A DNA stretch of 64,000 nt from Plantactinospora sp039889035 (GCA_039889035.1 JBDQQY010000039.1:1-64000); one strand, 5' to 3'. Positions 17,402 to 27,150 are shown, numbered from the stretch's first letter. Program-made: numbers and translations. The notes: generated from the letters alone by a model not told the origin.

Positions 17402-17641
17402 ATGACCCGTGACGAGATCACCGCCGGCCTCGCCGAGATCCTCGAAGAGGTTGCCGGGGTGAGCCCGGACGACGTCGCCGAGGAGAAGTCGTTCACCGAC
17501 GACCTCGACGTCGACTCGCTCTCCATGGTCGAGGTCGTGGTGGCCGCCGAGGAGAAGTTCGGCGTCAAGATCCCGGACAACGACGTCCAGAACCTCAAGA
17601 CCGTCGGCGACGCCGTCGCCTACATCGAGGCGCAGTCCTGA
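17402..17641 (+). CDS. acpP: acyl carrier protein
   Basis: A 79-residue acidic four-helix carrier. Ser39 in DDLDVDSLSMVE is the site for 4'-phosphopantetheine. Acidic helices before and after (AEILEEVAGVSPDDV, then VKIPDNDVQNLKTVGDAV) match the primary-metabolism ACPs. The ribosome binding site is GGAGAGGAAAG just upstream of the ATG, stronger than those of the other fab genes, which fits the high ACP level cells need. It is separated from fabF by two bases. Confidence 0.96.
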   Translation: MTRDEITAGLAEILEEVAGVSPDDVAEEKSFTDDLDVDSLSMVEVVVAAEEKFGVKIPDNDVQNLKTVGDAVAYIEAQS

Positions 17642-17643
17642 CC

Positions 17644-18870
17644 ATGAGTCGTCCCGACGTCGTCGTCACCGGGCTCGGCGCGACGACCCCGCTCGGCGGG
17701 GACGTCGCGTCGACCTGGGAGGCCATGCTGGCAGGCCGCTCCGGGGTGGGTCCGCTCACCCAGGAGTGGGCCGGGCAACTCCCGGTACGCATCGCCGCCC
17801 AGCTCGCGGTCGAACCGACCGAGAAACTGGACCGGGTCAAGCTGCGCCGGCTCGACCGGTCGGAGGCGATCGCACTGATCGCCGCGCACGAGGCCTGGGC
17901 GGACGCCGGCCTCGCCGACTCGCCGCCGGACCCGGAGCGGCTCGCGGTGAGCGTCGGCTCCGGTATCGGCGGGGCGCAGACCCTGCTCGCCCAGGACGAC
18001 ATCCTGGAGGCGTCCGGGCCGCGGCGGGTCTCCCCGCACACGGTCCCGATGCTGATGCCGAACGGCCCGGCCGCGTGGGTCGGGCTGGAGCTGGGTGCGC
18101 AGGCGGGAGTCCACTCGGTGGCCAGCGCCTGCGCCACCGGGGCCGAGGCGATCGCGCTCGGACTCGACATGATCCGCTCCGGCCGCGCCGACGTGGTGCT
18201 GGCCGGCGGCACCGAGGCGGTCGTGCACCCGCTGCCGATCGCCGGGTTCGCCTCGATGCGGGCGATGTCGACCCGCAACGACGACCCGGAGCGCGCCTCC
18301 CGACCGTGGGACAAGGGCCGGGACGGCTTCGTACTGGGCGAGGGGGCCGGTGCGGTCGTCCTGGAGCGGGCCGACCACGCCGCCGCGCGCGGGGCCCGGG
18401 TCTACGCCCGGCTGGCCGGCGCCGCGCTCACCTCGGACGGGTACGACATCGTGCAGCCGCACCCCGAGGGGCGCGGCGTGATCCGGGCGATCAACATGGC
18501 GATCGCCGACGCCGGCATCGACCGCTCGGACATCGTGCACGTCAACGCGCATGCCACCTCCACCCCGGTCGGTGACATCGCCGAGATCGTCGCCCTGCGG
18601 TCCGCACTCGGTACCCACCCGGTGCTGACCGCGACCAAGTCGATGACCGGGCACCTGCTGGGTGCCGCCGGCGCGCTGGAGTCGATCGCCACCATCCTGG
18701 CCATCCGGGACGGGGTGATCCCGCCGACGATCAACCTCGACGACCCCGACGACGCCCTCGACCTGGACGTCGCCGCACACAAGGCGCGGCAGATGGACGT
18801 GCCGGCGGCGCTGAACAACGGATTCGGGTTCGGCGGCCACAACGCGGTCCTCGTCTTCGCCCGGGTCTGA
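17644..18870 (+). CDS. fabF: 3-oxoacyl-ACP synthase II
   Basis: A 408-residue elongating condensing enzyme of fatty-acid synthesis. Catalytic Cys163 lies in SVASACATGAEAI, His303 in VNAHATSTPVGD, Lys332 in TKSMTG and His337 in GHLLGAAGA; the C-terminus ends with NNGFGFGGHNAVLV, as in the family. The ATG at 17644 is two bases after acpP, so the two are co-transcribed and probably coupled. This is the last gene of the fab block; a strong terminator lies at 18985-19021. No fabG, fabZ or enoyl reductase gene is present in the cluster. Confidence 0.96.
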   Translation: MSRPDVVVTGLGATTPLGGDVASTWEAMLAGRSGVGPLTQEWAGQLPVRIAAQLAVEPTEKLDRVKLRRLDRSEAIALIAAHEAWADAGLADSPPDPERLAVSVGSGIGGAQTLLAQDDILEASGPRRVSPHTVPMLMPNGPAAWVGLELGAQAGVHSVASACATGAEAIALGLDMIRSGRADVVLAGGTEAVVHPLPIAGFASMRAMSTRNDDPERASRPWDKGRDGFVLGEGAGAVVLERADHAAARGARVYARLAGAALTSDGYDIVQPHPEGRGVIRAINMAIADAGIDRSDIVHVNAHATSTPVGDIAEIVALRSALGTHPVLTATKSMTGHLLGAAGALESIATILAIRDGVIPPTINLDDPDDALDLDVAAHKARQMDVPAALNNGFGFGGHNAVLVFARV

Positions 18871-18984
18871 CCGTCCGCCGGATGTCCCGCTCCATCACCG
18901 GCGGTGCCGGGCGGGTGCGCCCGGGGCGCGGACCCCGCCCGCCACCGTCCGCTCGGCGGCCGGTGGTAGATTCCTGTCGTTCTG

Positions 18985-19021
18985 GCGCCCGCCGTGCCAC
19001 CGGTGCGGCGGGCGCTGTTTT
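18985..19021 (+). terminator. intrinsic terminator after the fab operon
   Basis: Perfect 10-base arms, GCGCCCGCCG (18985-18994) and CGGCGGGCGC (19006-19015), around an 11-base loop and followed by TGTTTT. It is one of the few hairpins in the window with a T-run. It ends the fabD-fabF transcript and lies 32 bases before the methyltransferase gene. Confidence 0.8.
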
Positions 19022-19052
19022 CCGCGGGACGGCGAGCCGAGGAGAGGCGCGG

Positions 19053-19685
19053 ATGCTGACGGCGTTGAAGGGGTTGCTCGGACACGAGGCGCTGTACGTG
19101 GCCCTGCAGAAAGGCCTGGGCGCGGACCGGCTCCGCTACCGCTGCCTGGACGAACTCGCGCTGGTCGACGGCGACACGATCATCGATGTCGGCTGCGGCC
19201 CGGCCTACTACTTCGGGCGGCTGCCGAAGGTCCGCTACTACGGCTTCGACACCAGCGAGAAATACATCGCGCACGCCCGCAACCGCTGGGGCGGCGACGG
19301 CGTCGAGTTCCGCTGCGAGATCTTCGGCGAGCAGCACCTGGCCCAGATCCCGCCGGCCAACGCGATCCTGCTGCTCGGGCTGCTGCACCACCTCTCCGAC
19401 GACGAATGCCGGCACCTGTTGCGGGTCTCGGCCAAGGCGCTCGCCCCGGGCGGCCGGGTGATCGCCGTCGACCCCACCCTGGTGCCGGGCCAGCATCCGG
19501 TCTCCCGGTGGATGTCGCGCAACGACCGCGGCGAGTACGTCCGCACCCCCGAGGCGTTCGTGGCACTCGGTCGGGAGACCTTCGCGGACGTCGACGGCGA
19601 GGTCGTGGACGACGCCACCCGGATACCGACCAGCCACTGGATGATGCGGATGCGGACCCCGGAACTCGTACCCGACGCCAACTGA
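19053..19685 (+). CDS. class I SAM-dependent methyltransferase
   Basis: A 210-residue protein with the SAM-binding motif I TIIDVGCGPAYYFGRL (about residues 46-61), the acidic end of strand two in YYGFDTSEKYI, and a post-motif block NAILLLGLLHHLSDDE. The fold is that of small-molecule methyltransferases; the substrate is unknown. The start at 19053 is set by GGAGAGG at 19041-19047; the frame is open upstream but not family-like. The gene is followed after ten bases by the alditol oxidase gene, so the two form an operon. Confidence 0.85.
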   Translation: MLTALKGLLGHEALYVALQKGLGADRLRYRCLDELALVDGDTIIDVGCGPAYYFGRLPKVRYYGFDTSEKYIAHARNRWGGDGVEFRCEIFGEQHLAQIPPANAILLLGLLHHLSDDECRHLLRVSAKALAPGGRVIAVDPTLVPGQHPVSRWMSRNDRGEYVRTPEAFVALGRETFADVDGEVVDDATRIPTSHWMMRMRTPELVPDAN

Positions 19686-19695
19686 CGGCCCCGCG

Positions 19696-20964
19696 ATGAC
19701 CACCCCGCTGCGCAACTGGGCCGGCAACGTCGACTTCCGGGCACGCCGGCTGCACCGGCCGGGCTCGTTGGCCGCGCTGCGCTCGCTGGTCGCCGGCAGC
19801 GACCGGATCCGGCCCCTCGGCACCGGGCACTCCTTCAACCGGATCGCCGACACCACCGGCGACCTCGTCTCGGTCGCCGGCCTGCCGCCGATGCTGGAGA
19901 TCGACCGGGCGGCCCGCACCGTCACCGTCTCGGCGGCGCTCCGCTACGGCGACCTGGTCGGCGAGTTGCACCGGGCCGGCTTCGCCCTGCACAACCTCGG
20001 CTCGCTGCCGCACATCTCGGTGGCCGGCGCCTGCGCCACCGGCACCCACGGTTCCGGGCCGGGCAACGGCAACCTCGCCACCGCGGTCGCCGCCCTGGAG
20101 CTGGTCACCGCCGACGGCGGCCTGGTGACGCTGCGCCGCGGCGACGGCGGCGACGACTTCCTCGGCGCCGTGGTCGGGCTCGGCGCGCTCGGCGTGGTCA
20201 CCCGGCTCACCCTCGATCTCGTCCCGACCTTCGAGATCGCCCAGTACGTCTACGACGACCTGCCCCGCGACCAGCTCGACGCACACGCCACCGAGATCCT
20301 GGGCGGCGGCTACAGCGTCAGCCTCTTCACCGACTGGACCGGTCCCCGGATCAACCAGGTGTGGGTGAAGCGCCGGGTGGACGCGGCCGGCGGAGGTGCC
20401 GCCGAGCCACACTGGCACGGCGCCACCCTGGCGGCCGAGCCCCGGCACCCGGTGCCGGGGATGTCGACGGTGCACTGCACCGAGCAGCTCGGCGTGCCGG
20501 GGCCGTGGCACGCCCGGCTGCCGCACTTCCGGCTCGAATTCACGCCCAGCAGCGGCGAGGAACTCCAGTCGGAATACTTCGTGCCACGTGCACACCTGGT
20601 CGCGGCGCTGACCGCGCTGGACGGCATCGCCGACCGGATCGCCGCCGTGCTGCAGATCTCGGAGATCCGCACCATCGCCGCCGACGAGCTGTGGCTGAGC
20701 CCGAGCTACCGGCGGGACAGCGCGGCCGTGCACTTCACCTGGGTCAAGGACACCGAAGCGGTGCTCCCGGTGCTGGCGGCGGTCGAGGAGCGGCTCGCGC
20801 CGTACGCGCCCCGGCCGCACTGGGGCAAGCTCTTCGTCACCCCGCCGGACCAGCTCCGCGACCGCTACGACCGGTACGCCGACTTCGCCAAGCTGGTCCG
20901 CCGGTACGACCCGAGCGGCAAGTTCCGCAACGAGATGCTGGACCGCTACTTCCCCGTCGGCTGA
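19696..20964 (+). CDS. aldO: FAD-linked alditol oxidase
   Basis: A 422-residue VAO-type flavoenzyme closely resembling Streptomyces alditol oxidase from end to end. Examples are NWAGNV at the start, SLPHISVAGACATGTHGSG, SVSLFTDWTGP, NCTEQ-like HCTEQLGVPGPWHARLPHF, QSEYF and RPHWGKLF. His45 in GTGHSFN corresponds to the histidine that holds FAD covalently in AldO. It would oxidise the terminal hydroxyl of xylitol, sorbitol or similar polyols with oxygen, giving an aldose and hydrogen peroxide. No signal peptide is seen. It is probably co-transcribed with the methyltransferase gene upstream. Confidence 0.88.
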   Translation: MTTPLRNWAGNVDFRARRLHRPGSLAALRSLVAGSDRIRPLGTGHSFNRIADTTGDLVSVAGLPPMLEIDRAARTVTVSAALRYGDLVGELHRAGFALHNLGSLPHISVAGACATGTHGSGPGNGNLATAVAALELVTADGGLVTLRRGDGGDDFLGAVVGLGALGVVTRLTLDLVPTFEIAQYVYDDLPRDQLDAHATEILGGGYSVSLFTDWTGPRINQVWVKRRVDAAGGGAAEPHWHGATLAAEPRHPVPGMSTVHCTEQLGVPGPWHARLPHFRLEFTPSSGEELQSEYFVPRAHLVAALTALDGIADRIAAVLQISEIRTIAADELWLSPSYRRDSAAVHFTWVKDTEAVLPVLAAVEERLAPYAPRPHWGKLFVTPPDQLRDRYDRYADFAKLVRRYDPSGKFRNEMLDRYFPVG

Positions 20965-20980
20965 GCCCGCCCTCGGCGGT

Positions 20981-23260
20981 TCAGGGAATCTGGTAGACGG
21001 CCATCCGACCGTTCTCGTAACGCAGCCGGGCCAGTCGGCCCAGCTCCGGGGACTCCGTACCCACCGACCGGTCCACCACCAGCCAGCGCACGGCGTGCCG
21101 GTCCCGCAGTTCCCGCAGCCCGGCCTCGGTCGGCTCGGTGAACGCCGCGTCGTTGCGCCGCAACAGCTCCTGGTCCCAGAACGGGGTGTACGCGCCGGAC
21201 GCCGCCACCCGGGGCGCGAATCCCCAGCCCTCGACGAGTACCCGGCGCTCGGCGTAGGCGCTGAGCCAGAACGAGCGGGCGTCGCACCAGCCGTTCACCA
21301 CCGCCAGGCAGTGCACGTTGGTCGCCAGCACGTCGCCGGGTTCACTCTGCTCCCGGGCCCACCGGGCGGCGTCGATCCGACTCTTCGGCAGCGCGATGTT
21401 GGCGTACGCGCCGCCGTTCGGGGAGCGTTCCGACTTGCGCATGTCCATCAGCAGGCCGGGCGCTCCGACCACCAGCACGGCGGTGAGCAGCGCGATCGCG
21501 CCGCGCCTGTCCAGCGCGGCGATGCCGAGGCTGGCCGGCAGCCAGATCCCGATCGCGATCACCGCCAGCACCGCGAGACCCGCCGACCACCAGAGCAGCG
21601 GCCGCAGCCAGTCGAACATGGTCTCCCCGGCGGCCGGCTCGGCATACCGGAACTGGACCGCGACCAGCGCGGCGGCCACGGCGAGCGCGCAGAGCCCGAG
21701 CGCCGTACCGGAGCGGCGGGTCAGCTTGGCCCGCTCGGCGACCATCACGTACCCCCAGGCGGAGAGGACCACCGCGAAGGTGAACCCGGCCCGGGTGAAG
21801 TACTGGTTCGCCCCGCCGGGCTGGCGGAGCAGCAGGTAGAGCACCGGGCCGGCCAGCGCGCCGCCGAGCAGGAACCACTGCATCGGTTCGAGCCGGCCCC
21901 GGCGCAGCCAGAGCAGCGGCAGTATGCCCACCACCCGGAGCTGCATGTTCACCAGGAACGCGGCGAACACGGCGGAGTACACCAGCACGGTGGGCCAACC
22001 GCCCGGCGGCGGTGTCCAGTACGGCTCCAGGCTGTTGGCCAGCGGGTCGACCTCCATCCCGTACGCCTTGAACCGGTAGAGCACGGCGGTGGCGAAGAGC
22101 TGCGCGGCGGCGGTGGCCGCCCCCGCACCGACCACCACCCACGGGATCCGTCGGGTGGCGACCAGCAGGGCGACCGCGGTGAGCGCCAGCGCCAGCCCGA
22201 CCACCGGCAGCGAGCTGGCCTTCGCACCGCTGGAGGCGAGCATCAGCAGCGGGGCGAGTACGAACGCGCCCCGGCCGATCGCGGCCACCGGCCGGTCCGG
22301 GCGCCGGTCCACCACGTCGGCGAGTACTGCGATCAGTGCGATCAGCAGCACCCAGCTATAGATCATCGACATGCCGTGCCAGATCACGAACGACGCCTGG
22401 GTGCCGAACGGCATCGTCACCGGGTCGGTGAAGTTGGTCTCCCCGATCACGAAGAAGAGCACTGCGGCGATCGCGCCGACCGCCGGCCGCCCGCTGACCC
22501 GCCAGCCCAGCACGGCGGTGAGCACGATCGCCGCCGCGCAGAGCGCCGGGACGGTCAGCCGGAGCGCCACCACCGGCAGGTCGATCCCGCCGATCAGGCT
22601 GGTCGCGGCCATGTGCACGTAGCCGAACCAGTGGTAGTCGAGCGGTTCGGCGGCGACCTGGGGCAGGTGGATCGGGAACTGGTGCTTCGCCTCGCCGGCC
22701 AGCGAGAGCTGGTAGGCGAGGTCCAGGTATTGGTGGGTCTCCTCGGAGGTGGGCAGGATCGGGTTGCGTTCCAGGAAGGTGCTGGAGAGATAGGTGGTGA
22801 AGAATGCCACCGCCCCGGCCACCGACCACGACCAGCCGACCGGGGTGGGCCGGTAGTCCCGGACCAGCCAGTGCCGGCGCAGCCGGGGCACCGCAAGGAA
22901 GATCGCGACGATCGCCGCCGGCCAGGTCCAGAGCCAGCCGGCGAGGCCGAGCCAGGCGTACAGCGCCCAGGCCGGCAACTCCAGCGCCAGCCCGACGGCG
23001 GCACCCATCGCGACATCCTCGACCAGGGTGTGCGGCCGGCGGCGCAACGCCCGGTAGACCAGGGTGCCCGGCAGGATCAGGGCCAGCAGCAGGTAGCCCG
23101 CGTACCGGGCGAGGTCGGCGGGGTCGGTGTCGGCGGCCAGCAGTACCACGGCGAAGTGGCCGGCGCCGACCAGCAGCGGTGCCCAGCGGAGCAGTGCGGG
23201 TGCCGGCGGCGGTGCGGCCGGGGCGGAGGAGTCGGCCACCGCCGCTTCGGTAGCGGTCAC
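20981..23260 (-). CDS. large polytopic membrane protein, possible GT-C glycosyltransferase
   Basis: A 759-residue protein with at least twelve transmembrane segments and a C-terminal extracellular domain (about 610-759). The first external loop carries acidic and His residues (TSEETHQYLDLAYQLSLAG, then PLDYHWFGYVHMAA). This topology resembles GT-C enzymes that use polyprenyl-phosphate sugars, but no classical motif is certain. The GTG start at 23260 overlaps the stop of the glycosyltransferase gene upstream by four bases (GTGA), so the two are coupled. The pair probably works together in cell-envelope glycosylation: the upstream enzyme loading a lipid carrier, this one using it. That division of labour is inference. 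Confidence 0.75.
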   Translation of the reverse strand: MTATEAAVADSSAPAAPPPAPALLRWAPLLVGAGHFAVVLLAADTDPADLARYAGYLLLALILPGTLVYRALRRRPHTLVEDVAMGAAVGLALELPAWALYAWLGLAGWLWTWPAAIVAIFLAVPRLRRHWLVRDYRPTPVGWSWSVAGAVAFFTTYLSSTFLERNPILPTSEETHQYLDLAYQLSLAGEAKHQFPIHLPQVAAEPLDYHWFGYVHMAATSLIGGIDLPVVALRLTVPALCAAAIVLTAVLGWRVSGRPAVGAIAAVLFFVIGETNFTDPVTMPFGTQASFVIWHGMSMIYSWVLLIALIAVLADVVDRRPDRPVAAIGRGAFVLAPLLMLASSGAKASSLPVVGLALALTAVALLVATRRIPWVVVGAGAATAAAQLFATAVLYRFKAYGMEVDPLANSLEPYWTPPPGGWPTVLVYSAVFAAFLVNMQLRVVGILPLLWLRRGRLEPMQWFLLGGALAGPVLYLLLRQPGGANQYFTRAGFTFAVVLSAWGYVMVAERAKLTRRSGTALGLCALAVAAALVAVQFRYAEPAAGETMFDWLRPLLWWSAGLAVLAVIAIGIWLPASLGIAALDRRGAIALLTAVLVVGAPGLLMDMRKSERSPNGGAYANIALPKSRIDAARWAREQSEPGDVLATNVHCLAVVNGWCDARSFWLSAYAERRVLVEGWGFAPRVAASGAYTPFWDQELLRRNDAAFTEPTEAGLRELRDRHAVRWLVVDRSVGTESPELGRLARLRYENGRMAVYQIP

Positions 23261-24390
23261 CGTACCGCCCGCGCGCCACCGTTGCCGCTGGCATGGCCTT
23301 CGGATGCTCCTCCGGCCGGGGTCGCCGCCGGCCGTTCGGCGGCGTTCCGCGCGGCCGGCGCGGTCGTGGTGTGGTCGTCGTCGCGCTCGGGCAGGTCGGG
23401 CGCGGGCGGCGTACCGGTGGGTGCTCCGGTGGCCGGGGGCGACTCGTCGAGCAGCTCGGCGGTGTCCGAGCCGACGAAGTAGGCCGGTCGGCCCTGCACC
23501 GCCGCGTAGATCCGGGCGATGTACTCGCCGAGCAGCCCGAGGCAGAGCAACTGGACGGCGCCGAGGAAGAGCACCGCGACGTAGAGCGAGGCCCAGCCGG
23601 TGACGGTCGAGTCGCGGAAGTACATGACGACCGCGAAGACCACCATCACCACGCAGAGCAGCATGCCGCCGGCACCGAGCCCGGTGGCCACCCGCAGCGG
23701 CGCCCCGGAGAAGCTGGTGATGCTGTCGGTGGCCAGCCGGACCATCCGGGAGAGCGAGTATTTCGTGCTGCCCGCCGCCCGTGCCTCGCGGACGTAGCTC
23801 ACCTCGCCGCTGGGGAAGCCCAGCCAGGGCACCACCAGCCGGAGCACCGGGCGGCGTTCGGGCAACTCGCGCAGTGCCTCGACGGTCGCCCGGCTGAGCA
23901 GCCGGAAGTCACCCGCCTGGGCCGGTACGGAGTTGCCGACCAGCCGGCGCACCAGCCGGTAGTAGAGGCCCGCGGTGGAGCGCTTGAACCGGGTGTCGGT
24001 GGAGCGGTCCGCGCGTACCCCGTAGACGATGTCCAGGCCCTCGTCGCGGGCCAGCCGCAGCATCTCGACCAGGACCTCCGGCGGGTCCTGGAGGTCGGCG
24101 TCGATGCTGGCGACGTAGCCGCCCCGGGCCCGGAACAGCCCGGCGATCAGCGCCGGCTGGTGACCGCTGTTGCGGCGCAGCCGGACGACCCGCAGTTGCG
24201 GCCAGCCGCGTCGCATCCCGACCAGGATCGCCGGGGTGGCGTCGCTGCTGCCGTCGTCGACCGCGACCACCTCGTACGGCTCGCCGAGCCCGTCGAGCAC
24301 CGGCCGCAGCCGTTGGACCAGCAACGGGAGGACGTTCTCCTCGTTGTAGATCGGTACGACCACGGAGAGGGTCGGCTCCCGGCTCGTCAC
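23257..24390 (-). CDS. GT2 glycosyltransferase, polyprenyl-phosphate sugar synthase type
   Basis: A 377-residue protein of the DPM1/GtrB type. The catalytic domain (about 1-230) has SVVVPIYNEENVLPLL at the start, VDDGSSDAT, the metal-binding Asp cluster in SIDADLQDPPEVL, and the acceptor-site QAGDFRLLSR. Two transmembrane helices follow (about 255-330), as in GtrB-like enzymes, with LGLLGEYIARIY between helix and tail; a Pro/Thr/Ala tail ends the protein. The GTG at 24390 places the family start at residue 8. A further in-frame GTG lies at 24462 but adds an unlike extension. It is the first gene of a two-gene operon. Confidence 0.88.
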   Translation of the reverse strand: MTSREPTLSVVVPIYNEENVLPLLVQRLRPVLDGLGEPYEVVAVDDGSSDATPAILVGMRRGWPQLRVVRLRRNSGHQPALIAGLFRARGGYVASIDADLQDPPEVLVEMLRLARDEGLDIVYGVRADRSTDTRFKRSTAGLYYRLVRRLVGNSVPAQAGDFRLLSRATVEALRELPERRPVLRLVVPWLGFPSGEVSYVREARAAGSTKYSLSRMVRLATDSITSFSGAPLRVATGLGAGGMLLCVVMVVFAVVMYFRDSTVTGWASLYVAVLFLGAVQLLCLGLLGEYIARIYAAVQGRPAYFVGSDTAELLDESPPATGAPTGTPPAPDLPERDDDHTTTAPAARNAAERPAATPAGGASEGHASGNGGARAVR

Positions 24391-24487
24391 CGCCCGCACA
24401 CCCCCCGTCGACAGCTCACCGGACAGCCGAACGCTACCAGCCGGCCCAGTGACTGATCTCACCAGCGGCCGGGCTCCCCGGCCCCGG

Positions 24488-26203
24488 TCAGGAGCAGCTC
24501 GTCCTGGGTAGCCCGCCCACCGGCACCGGGGACCGCCCGGTCGGCCGGGCGCGGCCGGTCAGCACCTCCGCGAGCGCGGTCAACGAGGCCGAATTCGACG
24601 AGTACGTCGCCAGCAGCACCTTCGACTTGGCCCCGCCGAGCAGGTACGGGGTGTCCATCGCCACCGTCACGGTCGCGTCGCCGCGCAGGTCGGCGGCGGT
24701 GTCGCCGTACCCGACGAGGTGCACCACCGCCCCGCCGGACGGTGTCACCTTGACCCCGGCGGCGCGGAGCGCCTGGCTGAGCCGGTCCCGGCTCCGCTCC
24801 CGGCCGCTCGCCGCGGTCACCGTCACCGGCCCGGTCAGCAGCGGCCCGCCGCAGCTACCGCGCAGCATGGTGATCGACGACGCCGCCGCCCGGCGGGCTG
24901 CCTCCTGGTGGCCGGCGCTGTTCAGCGTGCCCATCTCCGGCCTGGCTTGCTCGGCCAGCCGGAACTTCAGCGTGAGCACCCGGGTCACCGCCTCCACCAG
25001 CCGGGCCCGGGGCAGCGAGCCGTCCCGGAGCGCGGCCAGCACCCCGTTGTACGCCTCCGTGACGTTCGGCGGCATCAGCACCAGGTCGTTGCCGGCGTTC
25101 AGCGCCCGGACCGCGGTCGTGCCGGCCGGCTGCTTCGCCACCGCCGCCATGTCCATGGCGTCCGTCACCAGCACACCGGTGAAGCCGAGCTGCCCGCGGA
25201 GCATGTCGGTGAGCAGCTTGCGGGAGAAGGTGGCCGGCACCTCGGGGTCGACCGCCCGCACGTCGAGGTGCCCGGCCATCACCAGCCAGGCTCCGGCGGC
25301 GATCCCGGCCGAGAACGGCGGCAGGGCGATGGACTCCAGCTTCTTCCGGTCGGCGGTGACCACCGGCAGACCCTTGTGCGAGTCGGCGGCGGTCTGCCCG
25401 TGCCCCGGGAAGTGCTTGAGGGTCGCCGCGACGCCCGCGCCCTGCAATCCGCGCACGGCGGCGCCGACCTGCGTCCCGGCCGCCTTCGGATCCGACCCGT
25501 ACGAGCGGGAGCCGATCACCTTGCTGTTCGCCTCGAGGACGTCGGCGCTCGGCGCGAAGTCGACGTTCACCCCGAGCGCGGCGAGTTCGGTGCCGGCGGC
25601 CCGCCAGGCCGACTCGGTGATCGCCGGGTCACCGGCCGCGCCGAAGGCCATCGGGCTGGGCAGATTGGTCACCCCGTCGGAGATCCGGGTGACCACACCG
25701 AACTCCTGGTCGATGCCGATCAGCGCCGGGGCGGCACCGGCCGGCAGTTTCCCGGCCGCGGCCTGTAGCCCGGCGGTCAGCTCGCGTACCTGGGCCGGGT
25801 TGTCGACGTTGGTGGTCGGGTTGGTGTCGCTGGTCGGATCGTCGGCGGAGAAGCCGACCAGGATCAGCCCGCCCAGCCGGTACTTGGCGATCATCTCGGC
25901 CGGGGTCTCCACCCCGGCCAACTTCCGGTTTCCGGCCGCCGAGCCGCCGGACACCTTGGTCGCCGAGTTGCCGTAGGCGTACGCCATCAGCACCTGGCCG
26001 ACCAGGTCCTCGTCGGCGAGGGTGCCGACGAGCTGGGCGGCTCGGGCCGCCGGGTCCGGCGTCGGGGCGGCGCCGGTCGACGAGGGCGACGGCGACGCGG
26101 CCCCGGGGGCCGCCCCCGGTTCCCGCGAGCCGGCGCAGCCGGAGACGATCAAGGCGGTGACGAGGGGAAGCACGACCAGTGCGCGCCGGAGGGGAGTCGA
26201 CAC
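24488..26203 (-). CDS. GH3-family lipoprotein, beta-N-acetylhexosaminidase-like (NagZ-type)
   Basis: A 571-residue lipoprotein. The signal sequence ends in a lipobox at VSGC (about residue 22), followed by a Ser/Pro/Ala-rich linker. The GH3 barrel contains ALIGIDQEFGVVTRI, the His-Asp acid/base pair in KHFPGHGQTAADSHKG, and the nucleophile region TGVLVTDAMDM. These are the NagZ-type features: KHFPGHG and the His loop are typical of beta-N-acetylglucosaminidases that need no C-terminal domain for catalysis. A further domain follows the barrel (about 430-571). The GTG at 26203 starts just before the signal peptide; the open frame upstream is not signal-like. It probably trims muropeptides or chitin-like sugars on the outer face. 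Confidence 0.88.
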   Translation of the reverse strand: MSTPLRRALVVLPLVTALIVSGCAGSREPGAAPGAASPSPSSTGAAPTPDPAARAAQLVGTLADEDLVGQVLMAYAYGNSATKVSGGSAAGNRKLAGVETPAEMIAKYRLGGLILVGFSADDPTSDTNPTTNVDNPAQVRELTAGLQAAAGKLPAGAAPALIGIDQEFGVVTRISDGVTNLPSPMAFGAAGDPAITESAWRAAGTELAALGVNVDFAPSADVLEANSKVIGSRSYGSDPKAAGTQVGAAVRGLQGAGVAATLKHFPGHGQTAADSHKGLPVVTADRKKLESIALPPFSAGIAAGAWLVMAGHLDVRAVDPEVPATFSRKLLTDMLRGQLGFTGVLVTDAMDMAAVAKQPAGTTAVRALNAGNDLVLMPPNVTEAYNGVLAALRDGSLPRARLVEAVTRVLTLKFRLAEQARPEMGTLNSAGHQEAARRAAASSITMLRGSCGGPLLTGPVTVTAASGRERSRDRLSQALRAAGVKVTPSGGAVVHLVGYGDTAADLRGDATVTVAMDTPYLLGGAKSKVLLATYSSNSASLTALAEVLTGRARPTGRSPVPVGGLPRTSCS

Positions 26204-26364
26204 GCCCGCTATCCCACCAGCCCGGCACCGCCCGGGCAACTTGACCAAGGACCCGGAACGCGGGGTCCGGACGGCGTCCGACCAGTGCCTCGCCCCGGAC
26301 GGCGCCGCCCGCACCGGCGTGACCAACCCCACGGGTTGCTCCGGGCCGAGCGGGCGGGCGTCGC

Positions 26365-26856
26365 TCAGCCGACCCGGGTGAGCAGGGTGACCGGGGCGCC
26401 GTCCCCGGCGTACCGGTACGGTTCGAGTTCGGCGTCCCAGGCGGTGCCCATCGCCTTGTCGAGCGCGTGCGCGAGCGCCTCCGGCGCCCGGGCCGACTCC
26501 ATGATCGATCGCAGCCGGTCCTCGCCGAGCTGGATGTCGCCGGCCGCTCCGGCGGTGGCCCGGAAGAGCCCCCGGCCGGGCACGTACATGAACCGCTCAC
26601 CGTCGACGCCGGGACTCGGCTCCTCGGTGACCTCGAAACGGATCATGGGCCACTGTCTCAGGGCAGCCGCCAGCTCCGCGCCGGTCCCAGGCCGGCCGGA
26701 CCACCCGCACTCCGCCCGACGGGCGCCCGGATCGACCGGCTGGGCCGTCCAGTGCAGGGTGACCGGCGCGGTAAGGACGCGCGCGATCGCCCACTCGACG
26801 TGCTGGCACACGGCGAGTGGGGTCGAGTGGACGTATACGACGCCACGCGTTGGCAC
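26365..26856 (-). CDS. DUF3145 domain-containing protein
   Basis: A 163-residue protein matching the DUF3145 family, which is nearly confined to actinobacteria. Signature stretches are VVYVHSTPLAVCQHVEWAI, WPMIRFEVTEEPS, RFMYVPGRGLFRA, GEDRLRSIM and KAMGTAWDAELEPYRYAG. The function is unknown. The GTG at 26856 has GGGAGGT a few bases upstream. It lies 161 bases downstream of the GH3 gene start, on the same strand, and is probably its own unit. Confidence 0.9.
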   Translation of the reverse strand: MPTRGVVYVHSTPLAVCQHVEWAIARVLTAPVTLHWTAQPVDPGARRAECGWSGRPGTGAELAAALRQWPMIRFEVTEEPSPGVDGERFMYVPGRGLFRATAGAAGDIQLGEDRLRSIMESARAPEALAHALDKAMGTAWDAELEPYRYAGDGAPVTLLTRVG

Positions 26857-27150
26857 GGTGACCTCCCGGAGAGCGAGGTGCGTCTTCCCCTACGACCTCG
26901 ACCTCGGCGGGCTGATCTCCCGTGTGATTGCTGGAACACATGATGACGCTTGTGACGGATGGTACGCCAGGGATTCACGAAACTGCCCCGGGGGAATAGC
27001 CGTACCGGTGACGGTAGTTGGACCGCACGTCAGCGGCGGTAGCCGTCCGGTCATCACCGTTGTCGTGTAAAATTTGCCCGGCGGCGTCTGCCGCCCAGGC
27101 CGTCCCCTCGGACTACCCAGTCCTCCCGTACGTCTTCAAGGAGTACCTCC

